DNA of 64,000 nt from assembly GCF_001262635.1 (NCBI RefSeq), contig NZ_JXYH01000010.1:29047-93046 (forward strand), read 5' to 3'. The first letter of the stretch is position 1. Each line of letters starts with the position of its first letter. A program made the translations under genes and the position numbers. Positions 7,090 through 16,917 of this stretch are shown piece after piece. The notes beneath the pieces are model-generated. The model had not been told where the DNA came from and ran no database searches. It saw nothing but the letters and a program-made list of their open reading frames with translations. The stretch is from Aestuariivita boseongensis. GTDB lineage: Bacteria; Pseudomonadota; Alphaproteobacteria; Rhodobacterales; Rhodobacteraceae.

Positions 7090-10000
7090 ATGCAAAATCT
7101 CGACCAGATTCGTTCCTCCATCCGCGAAGCAACCCTAAAACCGGATGATGACATCCTCGCTCAACTGATGCAGGACGCGCCGATCAGCGACGATGTCAGA
7201 ACGGCCGCCAAATCCCGCGCCACCAAGCTGGTGAGCGATATTCGCAAGGGCGACGATCCCGGCCTGATGGAGGTGTTTCTGGCCGAATACGGCCTGTCGA
7301 CCGACGAAGGCGTGGCGCTGATGTGCCTGGCCGAGGCACTCTTGCGCGTGCCCGACACTGACACCATTGATGCCCTGATCGAAGACAAGATCGCGCCCTC
7401 CCATTGGGGCGAACATCTGGGCAAATCCTCCTCCCCGCTGGTCAACGCCTCCACCTGGGCGCTGATGCTCACGGGCAAGGTTTTGCAGGATGGTCAAGGG
7501 GTTGCGTCCGTTCTGCGCGGCGCCGTCAAGCGTTTGGGCGAACCCGTAATCCGCACCGCCGTGGCCCGCGCCATGAAGGAGCTGGGCGCGCAGTTCGTGC
7601 TGGGCGAAACCATTGGCGAAGCCGTCAAACGCGGCCGCAAGAAAGAGGCGCAGGGCTACACCTTTTCCTACGACATGCTGGGCGAAGCCGCCCTGACCGC
7701 GGCGGACGCGCAGGAGTTCTATGACGCCTATGCCGACGCGATCAAACGCCTAACGGCCGAATGCAAACACAGCGATATCTGCAACAATCCGGGTATCTCG
7801 ATCAAGCTCTCCGCGCTCCACCCCCGCTACGAGATGGGTCAGAAAACCCGCGTGATGGCCGAACTGGTGGACCGCACCCTGACCCTCGCCCGCATGGCCA
7901 AGGATGCGCGCATGGGCCTGAACATCGACGCGGAAGAGGCCGACCGGCTGGACCTGTCGCTGGACGTGATCGAAGCGGTGCTCAGCGATCCGTCACTGGC
8001 CGGCTGGGACGGGTTCGGCGTTGTGGTGCAGGCCTATGGCAAACGCGCTGCGCCAGTGCTGGACTGGCTTCATACGCTGGCCGAACAGCTGGATCGCAAG
8101 ATTATGGTGCGGCTGGTCAAAGGCGCTTATTGGGACACTGAAATCAAGCGCGCGCAGGTTGAAGGTTTGCATGGTTTCCCTGTCTTCAGCCAGAAAGCCG
8201 CGACGGATATCTCCTACCTGTCCTGCGCGCAGAAACTGCTGGGCATGACCGACCGGATCTATCCCCAGTTCGCCACGCACAATGCCCATTCCGTGGCTGC
8301 CATCATCGAAATGGCCGAGGATCCCACCGCCTTTGAATTCCAGCGCCTGCACGGCATGGGCGAAGCGCTGCATGACCGGGTTCTGGCCGCGAATGCCACA
8401 CGGTGCCGGATCTATGCCCCTGTTGGCGCGCATCGGGATCTGCTGGCTTATCTGGTACGGCGGCTGTTGGAAAACGGCGCGAACAGCTCTTTTGTGAACC
8501 AGATCGTGGATGAAACCGTTCCTCCCGAGATCGTGGCCGCCGACCCGTTCGACACCTATCGCAAAGGGCAAAGCCCGGTAACGGCACCTGCCGATCTTTA
8601 CGCGCCAGAGCGCGTGAATTCCAAAGGCTGGGATCTGCACGACCCCGTCGATCTGGCAGAGGTCGAGGACGCGCGCACCCCTTGGCGCACCCATCGCTGG
8701 GCGGCAGGTCCGATGATCGCGGGCAAGGCAGAGGGGGCGGAACAGCAAACCGTCCTGAACCCCTGCAACCCGCAAGATCAGGTGGGCACGCTGACCCTGT
8801 CGTCACCGGCAGATGTCGACGCAGCCCTTGACGCGGCCCGCCCGTGGCAGGCCAGCGCAGCAGAACGCGCGGTGGTTTTGACCAAAGCTTCCGACCTTTA
8901 TGAAGCAAACTTCGGGGAGATCTTCGCCCTGCTGACGCGGGAGGCGGGCAAGACCCCACTGGATGCCATTGCGGAACTGCGCGAAGCCGTTGATTTCCTG
9001 CGCTATTACGCGGCGCAAGGGGAACGGTTGGAGATGCCCGCGCGCGGTGTCTTCGCCTGCATCTCTCCCTGGAACTTCCCGCTGGCCATCTTCACCGGCC
9101 AGATCGCGGCGGCGCTGGCTGCGGGCAATGGCGTTCTGGCCAAACCGGCCGAGCCCACGGGCCTGATCGCTGCCCTTGGCATTCGGCTGCTTCATGAGGC
9201 AGGCGTGCCGCAAGAGGTGTTGCAGCTGCTGCCCGGCCACGGGTCTGTCGTTGGCGCCAGGATCACGTCCGACCCGCGCATTGCGGGGGTGTGCTTCACA
9301 GGCTCAACCGCCACCGCGCAGCGCATCAATCGCGCCATGGCGAAATCGGTTGCGCCCACGGCCCCGCTAATCGCCGAAACCGGAGGCCTGAATGCGATGA
9401 TCGTGGACAGCACCGCGCTGCCGGAACAGGCGGTGAAGGATATCGTCACATCGGCCTTCCAGTCCGCCGGCCAGCGTTGCTCGGCCCTGCGCATGCTGTA
9501 TCTGCAAGAGGATATCGCCGAGGATTTCCTGACCATGCTGTACGGTGCCATGGATGAGCTGACGCTGGGCGATCCATGGGCGCTGAACACCGATATCGGG
9601 CCGGTGATCAACGACGCCGCCCGCGCCGGTATCGCCGCGCATATCGACGCCGCGCGTCAGGACGGGCGCGTGCTGAAAGAACTGTCTGTGCCCGATCACG
9701 GCACCTTCATTGCACCCACGGTGATCCGAGTGAACGGCATTGCCGATCTGAAGCGCGAGATCTTCGGTCCGGTCATGCATGTGGCCACCTATGCCGCTGA
9801 GGATCTGGACAAAGTCGTCGATCAGATCAACGCCACAGGCTTTGGGCTGACCTTCGGGATGCATTCGCGCATTGACGACCGGATTGATCAGGTCACCCGC
9901 CGGTTGCGGGCAGGCAACATGTATATCAACCGCAACCAGATCGGCGCCATCGTCGGCTCTCAACCCTTTGGCGGTGAAGGGATGTCCGGCACGGGCCCCA

Positions 10001-10554
10001 AGGCAGGCGGGCCGTCTTATGTGCCGCGCTTCACCCTGCCAGAGCGCGTGATGCTGCCCACGGAAGAGGCCGAGCTGGCCGATGTAGACGCGGTTCAAAC
10101 TGCGATTGACCGGATGGTGCGGCTGCATCACCCGTTGAAGACCGTCTCCCTTCCCGGGCCGACGGGGGAATCGAACCGCCTGTCGGAATTCGGGCGCGGT
10201 GTGGTTCTCTGCCTGGGCCCCACGGCAGAGCTGGCTCGCCAGCAAATGGCGATTGCGGCAGATAACGGCTGTGTTGCCGTCGGTGTTGCGCCGGGGCTTA
10301 GCGGACCGGATTGTGTTGATGGGGTACTCAACCCGCAGGCGCTGGCCGGGTTGCACGGGTTTGACGCGGTCGCCTGTGAGGCTGAAGACGACGTCCTGCA
10401 AGCCATGCGCATCGCCCTGGCAGGACGGTCGGGCAAGCTGATCCCGCTGGTTGCGGAAACGGACATGCCCGCGCGACTGCGGATCGAACGGCATATCTGC
10501 GTGGACACGACGGCAGCCGGCGGCAACGCAAGCCTTCTGGCCGAGGTCAGCTGA
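7090..10554 (+). CDS. putA: Bifunctional proline dehydrogenase / P5C dehydrogenase
   Basis: 1154 residues; oxidises proline to glutamate in two steps with FAD and NAD+. The proline dehydrogenase barrel covers roughly residues 175-470 ([21 protein letters not shown]). The aldehyde dehydrogenase part covers about 540-1000, with Glu763 (IAETGG) and catalytic Cys797 (AGQRCSAL). The last 150 residues form the extra domain of type B PutA, ending in the conserved [10 protein letters not shown] tail that seals the substrate tunnel. There is no N-terminal ribbon-helix-helix, so regulation must come from elsewhere, most likely the divergent Lrp-type gene. ATG 7090 is preferred over GTG 7081 because AGGTG lies just upstream of it. 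Confidence 0.96.
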   Translation: MQNLDQIRSSIREATLKPDDDILAQLMQDAPISDDVRTAAKSRATKLVSDIRKGDDPGLMEVFLAEYGLSTDEGVALMCLAEALLRVPDTDTIDALIEDKIAPSHWGEHLGKSSSPLVNASTWALMLTGKVLQDGQGVASVLRGAVKRLGEPVIRTAVARAMKELGAQFVLGETIGEAVKRGRKKEAQGYTFSYDMLGEAALTAADAQEFYDAYADAIKRLTAECKHSDICNNPGISIKLSALHPRYEMGQKTRVMAELVDRTLTLARMAKDARMGLNIDAEEADRLDLSLDVIEAVLSDPSLAGWDGFGVVVQAYGKRAAPVLDWLHTLAEQLDRKIMVRLVKGAYWDTEIKRAQVEGLHGFPVFSQKAATDISYLSCAQKLLGMTDRIYPQFATHNAHSVAAIIEMAEDPTAFEFQRLHGMGEALHDRVLAANATRCRIYAPVGAHRDLLAYLVRRLLENGANSSFVNQIVDETVPPEIVAADPFDTYRKGQSPVTAPADLYAPERVNSKGWDLHDPVDLAEVEDARTPWRTHRWAAGPMIAGKAEGAEQQTVLNPCNPQDQVGTLTLSSPADVDAALDAARPWQASAAERAVVLTKASDLYEANFGEIFALLTREAGKTPLDAIAELREAVDFLRYYAAQGERLEMPARGVFACISPWNFPLAIFTGQIAAALAAGNGVLAKPAEPTGLIAALGIRLLHEAGVPQEVLQLLPGHGSVVGARITSDPRIAGVCFTGSTATAQRINRAMAKSVAPTAPLIAETGGLNAMIVDSTALPEQAVKDIVTSAFQSAGQRCSALRMLYLQEDIAEDFLTMLYGAMDELTLGDPWALNTDIGPVINDAARAGIAAHIDAARQDGRVLKELSVPDHGTFIAPTVIRVNGIADLKREIFGPVMHVATYAAEDLDKVVDQINATGFGLTFGMHSRIDDRIDQVTRRLRAGNMYINRNQIGAIVGSQPFGGEGMSGTGPKAGGPSYVPRFTLPERVMLPTEEAELADVDAVQTAIDRMVRLHHPLKTVSLPGPTGESNRLSEFGRGVVLCLGPTAELARQQMAIAADNGCVAVGVAPGLSGPDCVDGVLNPQALAGLHGFDAVACEAEDDVLQAMRIALAGRSGKLIPLVAETDMPARLRIERHICVDTTAAGGNASLLAEVS

Positions 10555-10625
10555 TCAGCTTGGCCTTTGCGGGCAATCGGGCTATCTGACGCGGCGAAAC
10601 TGATCAGACCGCGACCGGAGCCGCT

Positions 10626-11198
10626 ATGACCTTGCACCAACCCGACCTTGCCACGCGCCAGGAACTGCCCGATGCCCTGCGGGTGCTGGTCAGGGAAATC
10701 CCGCGCGCGGGTTGGGCTGAGCATCAGAATTATTCCCAGCTGATCGACTTCTGGCTGAACCGGCACATGATGTTCCGCCAGTTGCTTGAGCAGCTGACTC
10801 AGGATTCCCAGGCCGCGCTGGATCGCAGCATGGACCCGCGCACATACAAGGCGCGGCTGCATCGGTTCGGCGGGCTGCTAATCAATGAATTGCACGGCCA
10901 CCACATGATCGAGGATATGCATTACTTCCCCAGCATGGCGAAGCTGGACAGCCGCGTTTCGGCAGGCTTCGACATTCTGGACAGCGACCACCACGCGATG
11001 GATGCGCAATTGCAGCGGCTGGCGCAGGGGGCAAACGACGCGCTGCAGGCGGGCGATGACGCGGCGGTGCGTGAAGGCGCCGGTCAGTTCAGCAAGACCC
11101 TGTCAGACTTTGCCCCGCTGCTGAACCGGCATCTTCTGGACGAGGAAGAACTGGTCGTGCCTGTGCTTCTGAAATACGCCCCGGCCGAGTTCCGCTGA
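10626..11198 (+). CDS. Hemerythrin-domain protein
   Basis: A 190-residue helical protein with the spaced His and Glu residues of a hemerythrin HHE domain: NRHMMF, HGHHMIEDMHYF, DSDHHAMDAQ and NRHLLDEEELVVP. Such domains bind a di-iron centre and sense or store O2, or respond to NO and iron. It lies 71 bases after putA in the same direction but probably has its own promoter. No signal peptide, so it is cytosolic. Its specific role is not evident. Confidence 0.85.
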   Translation: MTLHQPDLATRQELPDALRVLVREIPRAGWAEHQNYSQLIDFWLNRHMMFRQLLEQLTQDSQAALDRSMDPRTYKARLHRFGGLLINELHGHHMIEDMHYFPSMAKLDSRVSAGFDILDSDHHAMDAQLQRLAQGANDALQAGDDAAVREGAGQFSKTLSDFAPLLNRHLLDEEELVVPVLLKYAPAEFR

Positions 11199-11209
11199 AC
11201 CCGTCGCGC

Positions 11210-14200
11210 TCAGTAATCCTTTTCGAAGAATATCCCGAGGCTGGTCGAGCTGTCAGACCGCGCCGTGCCCCGTGCGGTTAGATTCGGGGTGATCGTCAGG
11301 TTCAGGTTGATCTCGGATTCGCCTTCGGTGGTGCGGGAGACGTCGGAATAGATATTCTCGCTGATATACTTGCCCGCGCGTACCGATGTTTCACCCGTCT
11401 CGGTCGTGGAAACGTCCAGATCATCAAGACCCAGCCCCTCGCGAAGTTGGCTGACCGCACCCGGCCCGCGACCTGACAGCTGGGCAAGGGCATCGGCGAT
11501 CTTCAACGCTTGGAGAGGGGAAATCTCGGATACATCGCGCCCAAACAGGAACCGCGAGAGGATCTCGTCCTGGGGCAGTTCCGGAGAGGACGTCAGGACA
11601 AGTTCGGGTGCCGATATCGGCCCTTCGATCACAAAGCGTACATCGGTTTCCCCGGCGGATGCTTCGGCCACGATGCGCATATAGGGGTCAAGATCGCCTT
11701 GCGGTTCGATAAAGCCTTTGGTCAGATCCAGACGCTGACCCAGAATGCTGAGCCGGCCCCGGATCAGTTCGAACCGGCCCGTCGGAATAACGGCGTTGGT
11801 GGTCCCTGCGACACGGAGGCTGCCACCCATTTCAGCATCAAGCCCCCGCCCCCGAATGAAGATGCGCGCAGGCGCTGACACGAGCACGTCCAGCCCGTAA
11901 GGCCGCGTCGCTCCGCCACCATTGCCGCCGGTTTCGATCAATCCGGCGCGCGCGCGCGTGTTTCGGACGGCAGCGGGTTCATTGCGGTGCACCAACCCCG
12001 GCAAGGCTGCGGATGCGGGACCAGATGTACTGGGCACCTGAATACCGACTTCGTCAAAGGTGATCTGGCCTGCGATCCGCGCGCCACCCGTAAGTGGACC
12101 GTCCACCGTCAGTTGGCCATTCGCGGTCGTCTCAAGCAGGCCAGGTTCAACCACGACCATGTTCTCGATCAGGATCGACAGTTCGCCGGGGAACGGGTCG
12201 CTGATCGTGACCGGACCAGACAGGCGGATCACACCTCCCGAAGAGACCGCAAGGGCGGCATCGACAGAGGCGCGGCCCGAAGACAGGCCGACCGTGCCGT
12301 CAATACTGCTGAAAGCCAGTTTCTGTGCTGGCAGCGACAAGGTCGCACCGTTGATGCGCGCCGTACCGCTGAGCGATGTCAGCGCAAGCGGGCCACGCAG
12401 GGCCATGTCGAATTGCACCGGGCCGTCAATGATGTTGGGCGCGATCTGCCGGTTGATCAGTGCCAGGGGCGCGACGCCGGTGGCTGCCAGATCAGCGGTG
12501 GCGGCATCCTGCGCCAACGTGCCGTCCAGCGCCACCTGCATGCCTCCGGGGCCGGTCAGATCGGTGTCGATGGCCCAGCCTTGGCTGCTTTGGCCCAAAG
12601 TCCCTTCTGCGGCGACCGCCCCCGGCAGGCTGGCGACGATCACGCCAAGGTCCGGCAATGACAGGCTGTAGGCTAACGAGGTGTCATCGCCCATCAGCGT
12701 GCCATTCGCACTGGCCGAGATGCGCGGCGCGGCAAGGTCGAAAAGATCCAGAGTGATCGTGCCATCCGCCTCGCGCGCAGCCTCAAGCGAGACGTCAGCG
12801 CGACCTGCCAGAAGGGTGTCCGCCTCGGCAATCCCGGTTTGCAGATCGGTAATGCGCCCGGTCAGGCTCAGGCTGCCCGATTGCGTCTCAATCTGCCCCT
12901 GGCCTTCGGCCGACAGGTTCACCGCCCCGGAAAGAGGCCTGTCCAGCAGCCAAGCGTAGGTCGACACATCGTCGGATTGCAGGTCGATCCGGTACCGCGT
13001 TGTCTCGCTGTCTAGTGGCGTCTCAAGCGTGGCGTCCAGACGTGTGTTGCCCGGTGCATTGGCAGACACATCAGCATTCAGGCGCGCGCCACTTTGTTCG
13101 AACGTCGCCTCGACCCGGCCTTCGCCCTGCATGTCCTGGTGGATTAGCGAGGCATCCAGAATGCGCGCAGTGATTTGCCCGGAGGAGGACGAACCCGTGA
13201 TCGCAGCCTTGCCGGTGATGCCGGCCTGCGGCGTGCCGATATCGAAACTGTCCAAGTAAGTACCGTCCCCGTCGCGACGGGCCGCGACGCTGAGCGCGCC
13301 TTCCCCTCCGATCAAAGGATCGACCTGAGGAACGCCCACTGCCAGATCTTGGGACAAACCGGTGACCTGCAGATCGAACGCGCCATCCAAGGGTACCACA
13401 TCGCCAACTACATCGACCTGCACGCCACCTTCGATCGGTTGACCTGCCAACGCGGCGAAGCGGCTTATGTCGTTCGCCTGCAATGTCAGATCGCTGGTGA
13501 TGATAGGGCTATCGCTGCCATCGGGCAGACGCAGGCTCAGATCGCCCCGCAGGCCATAATCATCGCCCCTCAGGTTCAGATCGGTGATGCGGAAGGGTTC
13601 ATCCTCGATCAAGGCAAAGTCGAACGAGGCGTTCAGATCCCGCCCCACGGCGCGGTTCAGATCGGCATCCCCCAGATCCAGCGTGACCAGCGACATGACC
13701 ACATCGCCCAGTACGCGGCCAACCGCATCGCCTTCGCCTGCCGCGATCGTTCCGCGCCCGTTCATGCGCGCCGCCCCAAGGGAAAATCCGTCGCGCGTCA
13801 CGTTCTCGGCCAAAAGCGAAAGGTCCCAGATGTCGCCCTGATCCGCATCGAAGGCGAAATTCAACCGGGCCCCGTCCAGCCGCGTGGCAGGCCCCGGAAT
13901 CGACAGCAGCACGCTGTCTCCTTCAACCGGCGCAATGCGGGCGGTCAGGTTGATCTCTTGCGGCCAGGCTTCGGGGCCAAGGGAAATCTGGCCGTTCAGA
14001 TCGAAAGCCGCCGCATCAAGGATCAGCGTGTTGATCTCCAGCCCGCCCTGATCGGATCTGAGCGTATCCAGCTCAAGCCGCAGGTCCTCGCCGAAAAAGC
14101 TGCGATAATCGGGCTGAAGCAGCGGGCGGATATCGCCCGACAGGTTCGCGCGCAGGAACTGTTCGGTCGTACCGCTTTCCGTCTGGCTTGAACCGGTAAC

Positions 14201-14995
14201 GACACGCCCCGCCAGCCGATCCGCACCGTCGGTCGCCAGGGCGATATCCGCCGTGAAATCACTGAGTGGTCCCTGCCCCGTGACGCTCAGATCCAATGAA
14301 GGGCGCTCCGGGATACCTGCCATCGTGGCGATCAGACCGTCGCGCGCCTCGGACACGTTCAAGGACAAAGACAGGATATCCGTGCTGTTGGCATAGTCAC
14401 CCGTCAGTTCGAAAGCACCCCTTTTGCCGTCGGTGCGCGCAATCAACAGATTGGCCGCCCCTTCCCCGCCGGCAAGCGAAGCGGATCCGGTGATGGACAC
14501 CTCGGCCGCTTCGCCGAAGACCGCCTCTCCGATGGTGACCGTTTCGATCCCCAGCTCTCCGATCTGGATCGAGACGGGAAGCTCCGGCAAGGAGAACGCC
14601 GTGGCCTGCGGCGGCGGCAGCTTGGGAAGCTGGAAACCGGCCGGTTCCTCCTCTTCGGTGGAGGGCAGACGCGAGATGGTCAGCCCTTCGGCTGTCAGCT
14701 TGTCCACCTCAAGCCGTCCGCGCAGCAAGGCCGCGCGACGCCAGTCAAGCTGTGCGTCGGTCAGCGTCAGCCACACGCCATCGGCATCTGCAATGGTCAG
14801 CGTTTCCATCGTCGCTGATGAGCTGAGCGCACCTGCAAAGCCTTCGATCCGCACATCCCGTCCGGCACCCGAAAGGCTGTCTTCCAGCAGGGCCTGCAGG
14901 TATCCGCGGTCATCAACCTCCTCCGCATTGCCTTGCGCGGACAGAGGCAACGGGCTCAGGCAGACAAGCAGGGTTATGATGCGGGCAAATCTCAA
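11210..14995 (-). CDS. tamB: Translocation and assembly module TamB
   Basis: 1261 residues starting at a TTG (14995-14993) that overlaps the tamA stop as TTGA; the frame is open to 15127 but the upstream part lies inside tamA and is not signal-like. From the TTG the protein begins LRFARIITLLVCLSPLPL followed by SAQ, a good export signal. The body is a very long repetitive beta-rich (taco-like) AsmA/TamB region, with the TamB C-terminal domain in the last 350 residues. It spans the periplasm and works with TamA in outer-membrane protein insertion and phospholipid movement. The four-base overlap suggests translational coupling. Confidence 0.92.
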   Translation of the reverse strand: MRFARIITLLVCLSPLPLSAQGNAEEVDDRGYLQALLEDSLSGAGRDVRIEGFAGALSSSATMETLTIADADGVWLTLTDAQLDWRRAALLRGRLEVDKLTAEGLTISRLPSTEEEEPAGFQLPKLPPPQATAFSLPELPVSIQIGELGIETVTIGEAVFGEAAEVSITGSASLAGGEGAANLLIARTDGKRGAFELTGDYANSTDILSLSLNVSEARDGLIATMAGIPERPSLDLSVTGQGPLSDFTADIALATDGADRLAGRVVTGSSQTESGTTEQFLRANLSGDIRPLLQPDYRSFFGEDLRLELDTLRSDQGGLEINTLILDAAAFDLNGQISLGPEAWPQEINLTARIAPVEGDSVLLSIPGPATRLDGARLNFAFDADQGDIWDLSLLAENVTRDGFSLGAARMNGRGTIAAGEGDAVGRVLGDVVMSLVTLDLGDADLNRAVGRDLNASFDFALIEDEPFRITDLNLRGDDYGLRGDLSLRLPDGSDSPIITSDLTLQANDISRFAALAGQPIEGGVQVDVVGDVVPLDGAFDLQVTGLSQDLAVGVPQVDPLIGGEGALSVAARRDGDGTYLDSFDIGTPQAGITGKAAITGSSSSGQITARILDASLIHQDMQGEGRVEATFEQSGARLNADVSANAPGNTRLDATLETPLDSETTRYRIDLQSDDVSTYAWLLDRPLSGAVNLSAEGQGQIETQSGSLSLTGRITDLQTGIAEADTLLAGRADVSLEAAREADGTITLDLFDLAAPRISASANGTLMGDDTSLAYSLSLPDLGVIVASLPGAVAAEGTLGQSSQGWAIDTDLTGPGGMQVALDGTLAQDAATADLAATGVAPLALINRQIAPNIIDGPVQFDMALRGPLALTSLSGTARINGATLSLPAQKLAFSSIDGTVGLSSGRASVDAALAVSSGGVIRLSGPVTISDPFPGELSILIENMVVVEPGLLETTANGQLTVDGPLTGGARIAGQITFDEVGIQVPSTSGPASAALPGLVHRNEPAAVRNTRARAGLIETGGNGGGATRPYGLDVLVSAPARIFIRGRGLDAEMGGSLRVAGTTNAVIPTGRFELIRGRLSILGQRLDLTKGFIEPQGDLDPYMRIVAEASAGETDVRFVIEGPISAPELVLTSSPELPQDEILSRFLFGRDVSEISPLQALKIADALAQLSGRGPGAVSQLREGLGLDDLDVSTTETGETSVRAGKYISENIYSDVSRTTEGESEINLNLTITPNLTARGTARSDSSTSLGIFFEKDY

Positions 14996-16791
14996 AACGC
15001 CTGTCCTATCCCGATGTACAGTTGAACGCCATCGCCCGTATTGCCACTGACCGGGGCCGCGATATCGACACGCAGGGGGCCGATGCCTGTGTTGTACCGC
15101 ACACCAAATCCAGCGCCCGCATGCCATTCACCCGTACCATCCAGAAAACTGCCCGACCCCACATAACCTGCATCGACAAAGATCACACCGCCAAGCGTTT
15201 CCGTGAAACCGGTGCGCAGCTCAACCATGGTGCCCAGGAAACTGCGCCCGCCAATGGTCAGGTTGGGCGGAAGATCCACGCCCAGCGATTGATAGGGCTG
15301 ACCACGCACCGTGCCGCCTCCACCAGACAGAAACAGCATATCGGGATGCGTTTCCGTCAGGTCCGAACCAATAATTGACCCCCATTGCACACGCCCTGCC
15401 AGAACAAACCGCCCATCGCCAAAGCTGCGATAGGCCCGCGCATCAGCCGTCAGCCGCAAGCCCGAGGCAGTGTCGGAAAGTCCCAGATAAGGCGTCGCAG
15501 TGGCGCGCAGAAACGTGCCTCCGGTCGCGTTCAGCGGATCATCGCGTTTGTCCCAGGTCGCGATGTTGGGAAATTCGATCAACGTATAGTCGATGGGCCC
15601 AAGTGCTGACCGGGTTTTCGAGCGGAAGAAGGCGACGCCTGTTTCGGCCTCAAACCCGTCCATGGGATACCACGTCACACCTACGCCCAGTTCGAACGTG
15701 TCGGATCGGAAGGTGGGTTCATCCAGGCTTTCCAACTCGCCCAACACGAAAAGCGTGGTGTCCGAGCGCAGGGCAGATGGAAACTCCAGCCGCGCACCCA
15801 GTTTGAAATCCATCCCGTTCCCGTCCTGCGCGGCGATCTGGTTGATCTCGCCTTCAACACGCAGGTGTTCGGCTCCACCCAGAAGGTTCCGGTGCAACCA
15901 GAAGCCCGAGAGGCTGAGCCCTTCTAAGGACGACAGTTCGGCACCAAAGCCAAACCGGCGCGGAGCACGGTCAATAACGGTCAGCTCGATATCCATGGTG
16001 CCATCGGGCTGCGCGGGCCCTTCACGCAGGGACACCGACGAAAACGTTCCCGTGCGGCGCATCCGAGTTGTCACGGCGTCCAACGCTTCGGGGGAAAAGA
16101 CCTCTCCGCTGGGCAGATCGGCGATGCGGGCGATGCGATTGGGACGCACTGCGCTTTCGCCCTTTATGATGAGATCGCCAAACCGCAGACGCGGTCCGGG
16201 AATGATGGTCAGATCGGCCGACAGGGTTTTCGCATTGTGATCCGCCACAATGCGCTGCGGCCCCTGTTCGGCCTTTGCATGACCGGCCTCGCGCCAGCCC
16301 ACGATGGCGGATTGGCTGGCTTGCCGAATGACGGTCGCCAGCGCTGGCTGTCCTTGTGCAAACCCTTCCGGCGCAGCGTCGCCCGGTGCCAGCGGAGCAA
16401 TGCGCGTCTGGCCAAAGCGGAAGGGCGGACCGGGGTCGACAATAATGGCAACCCGGGTGATTTCGGCCGGCAGGGACAGCAGCGACAGCGACGCGGCTTC
16501 GCGCCCGTTCACCTGAATGCGCACCACGCCGCTGTAATGACCATAGGCGTAAAGCGTCTCAACAAGCCGCCGGTAATCGGCCAAGGCCGCGGACACCAGA
16601 TCAGAGGGCGCGGTTTCGCCTTCGGCGATTGCAGAGGCCAGAAGCGAGGTCGCACGCAAATCGTCCCGCAAGTCTTCATTTTGTGAAGGCACATTGAACG
16701 ACAAGGCAGGCGCAGCGCTGGGCGCACCCGCGCCAAGCACCCAGGCAGTAATGCAGGTCAGCACTAACGACAGCAGACCGGATCGGCCCAT
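14992..16791 (-). CDS. tamA: Omp85-family assembly protein TamA
   Basis: 599 residues from the ATG at 16791, with GGGGAAGTAGG upstream; the longer frame to 16893 gives no signal sequence. An export signal is followed by three POTRA-like domains (to about residue 300) and a C-terminal 16-strand Omp85 barrel. The loop-6 motif is GGTVRGQPYQ (VRG core), and the protein ends in Phe, as outer-membrane barrels do. Partner of TamB, encoded immediately downstream. Confidence 0.93.
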   Translation of the reverse strand: MGRSGLLSLVLTCITAWVLGAGAPSAAPALSFNVPSQNEDLRDDLRATSLLASAIAEGETAPSDLVSAALADYRRLVETLYAYGHYSGVVRIQVNGREAASLSLLSLPAEITRVAIIVDPGPPFRFGQTRIAPLAPGDAAPEGFAQGQPALATVIRQASQSAIVGWREAGHAKAEQGPQRIVADHNAKTLSADLTIIPGPRLRFGDLIIKGESAVRPNRIARIADLPSGEVFSPEALDAVTTRMRRTGTFSSVSLREGPAQPDGTMDIELTVIDRAPRRFGFGAELSSLEGLSLSGFWLHRNLLGGAEHLRVEGEINQIAAQDGNGMDFKLGARLEFPSALRSDTTLFVLGELESLDEPTFRSDTFELGVGVTWYPMDGFEAETGVAFFRSKTRSALGPIDYTLIEFPNIATWDKRDDPLNATGGTFLRATATPYLGLSDTASGLRLTADARAYRSFGDGRFVLAGRVQWGSIIGSDLTETHPDMLFLSGGGGTVRGQPYQSLGVDLPPNLTIGGRSFLGTMVELRTGFTETLGGVIFVDAGYVGSGSFLDGTGEWHAGAGFGVRYNTGIGPLRVDIAAPVSGNTGDGVQLYIGIGQAF

Positions 16792-16917
16792 GAACCTACT
16801 TCCCCCAAAAGTTCCGGCGCATAGGCCAGACTCTGCCCCGTGCGGGAAAGCAGGTGCAACCAGTTTCCCGCAGATCGCGCCGCCTATGCCCAATGCGGCG
16901 CTTTCTTGCCTGAACGA

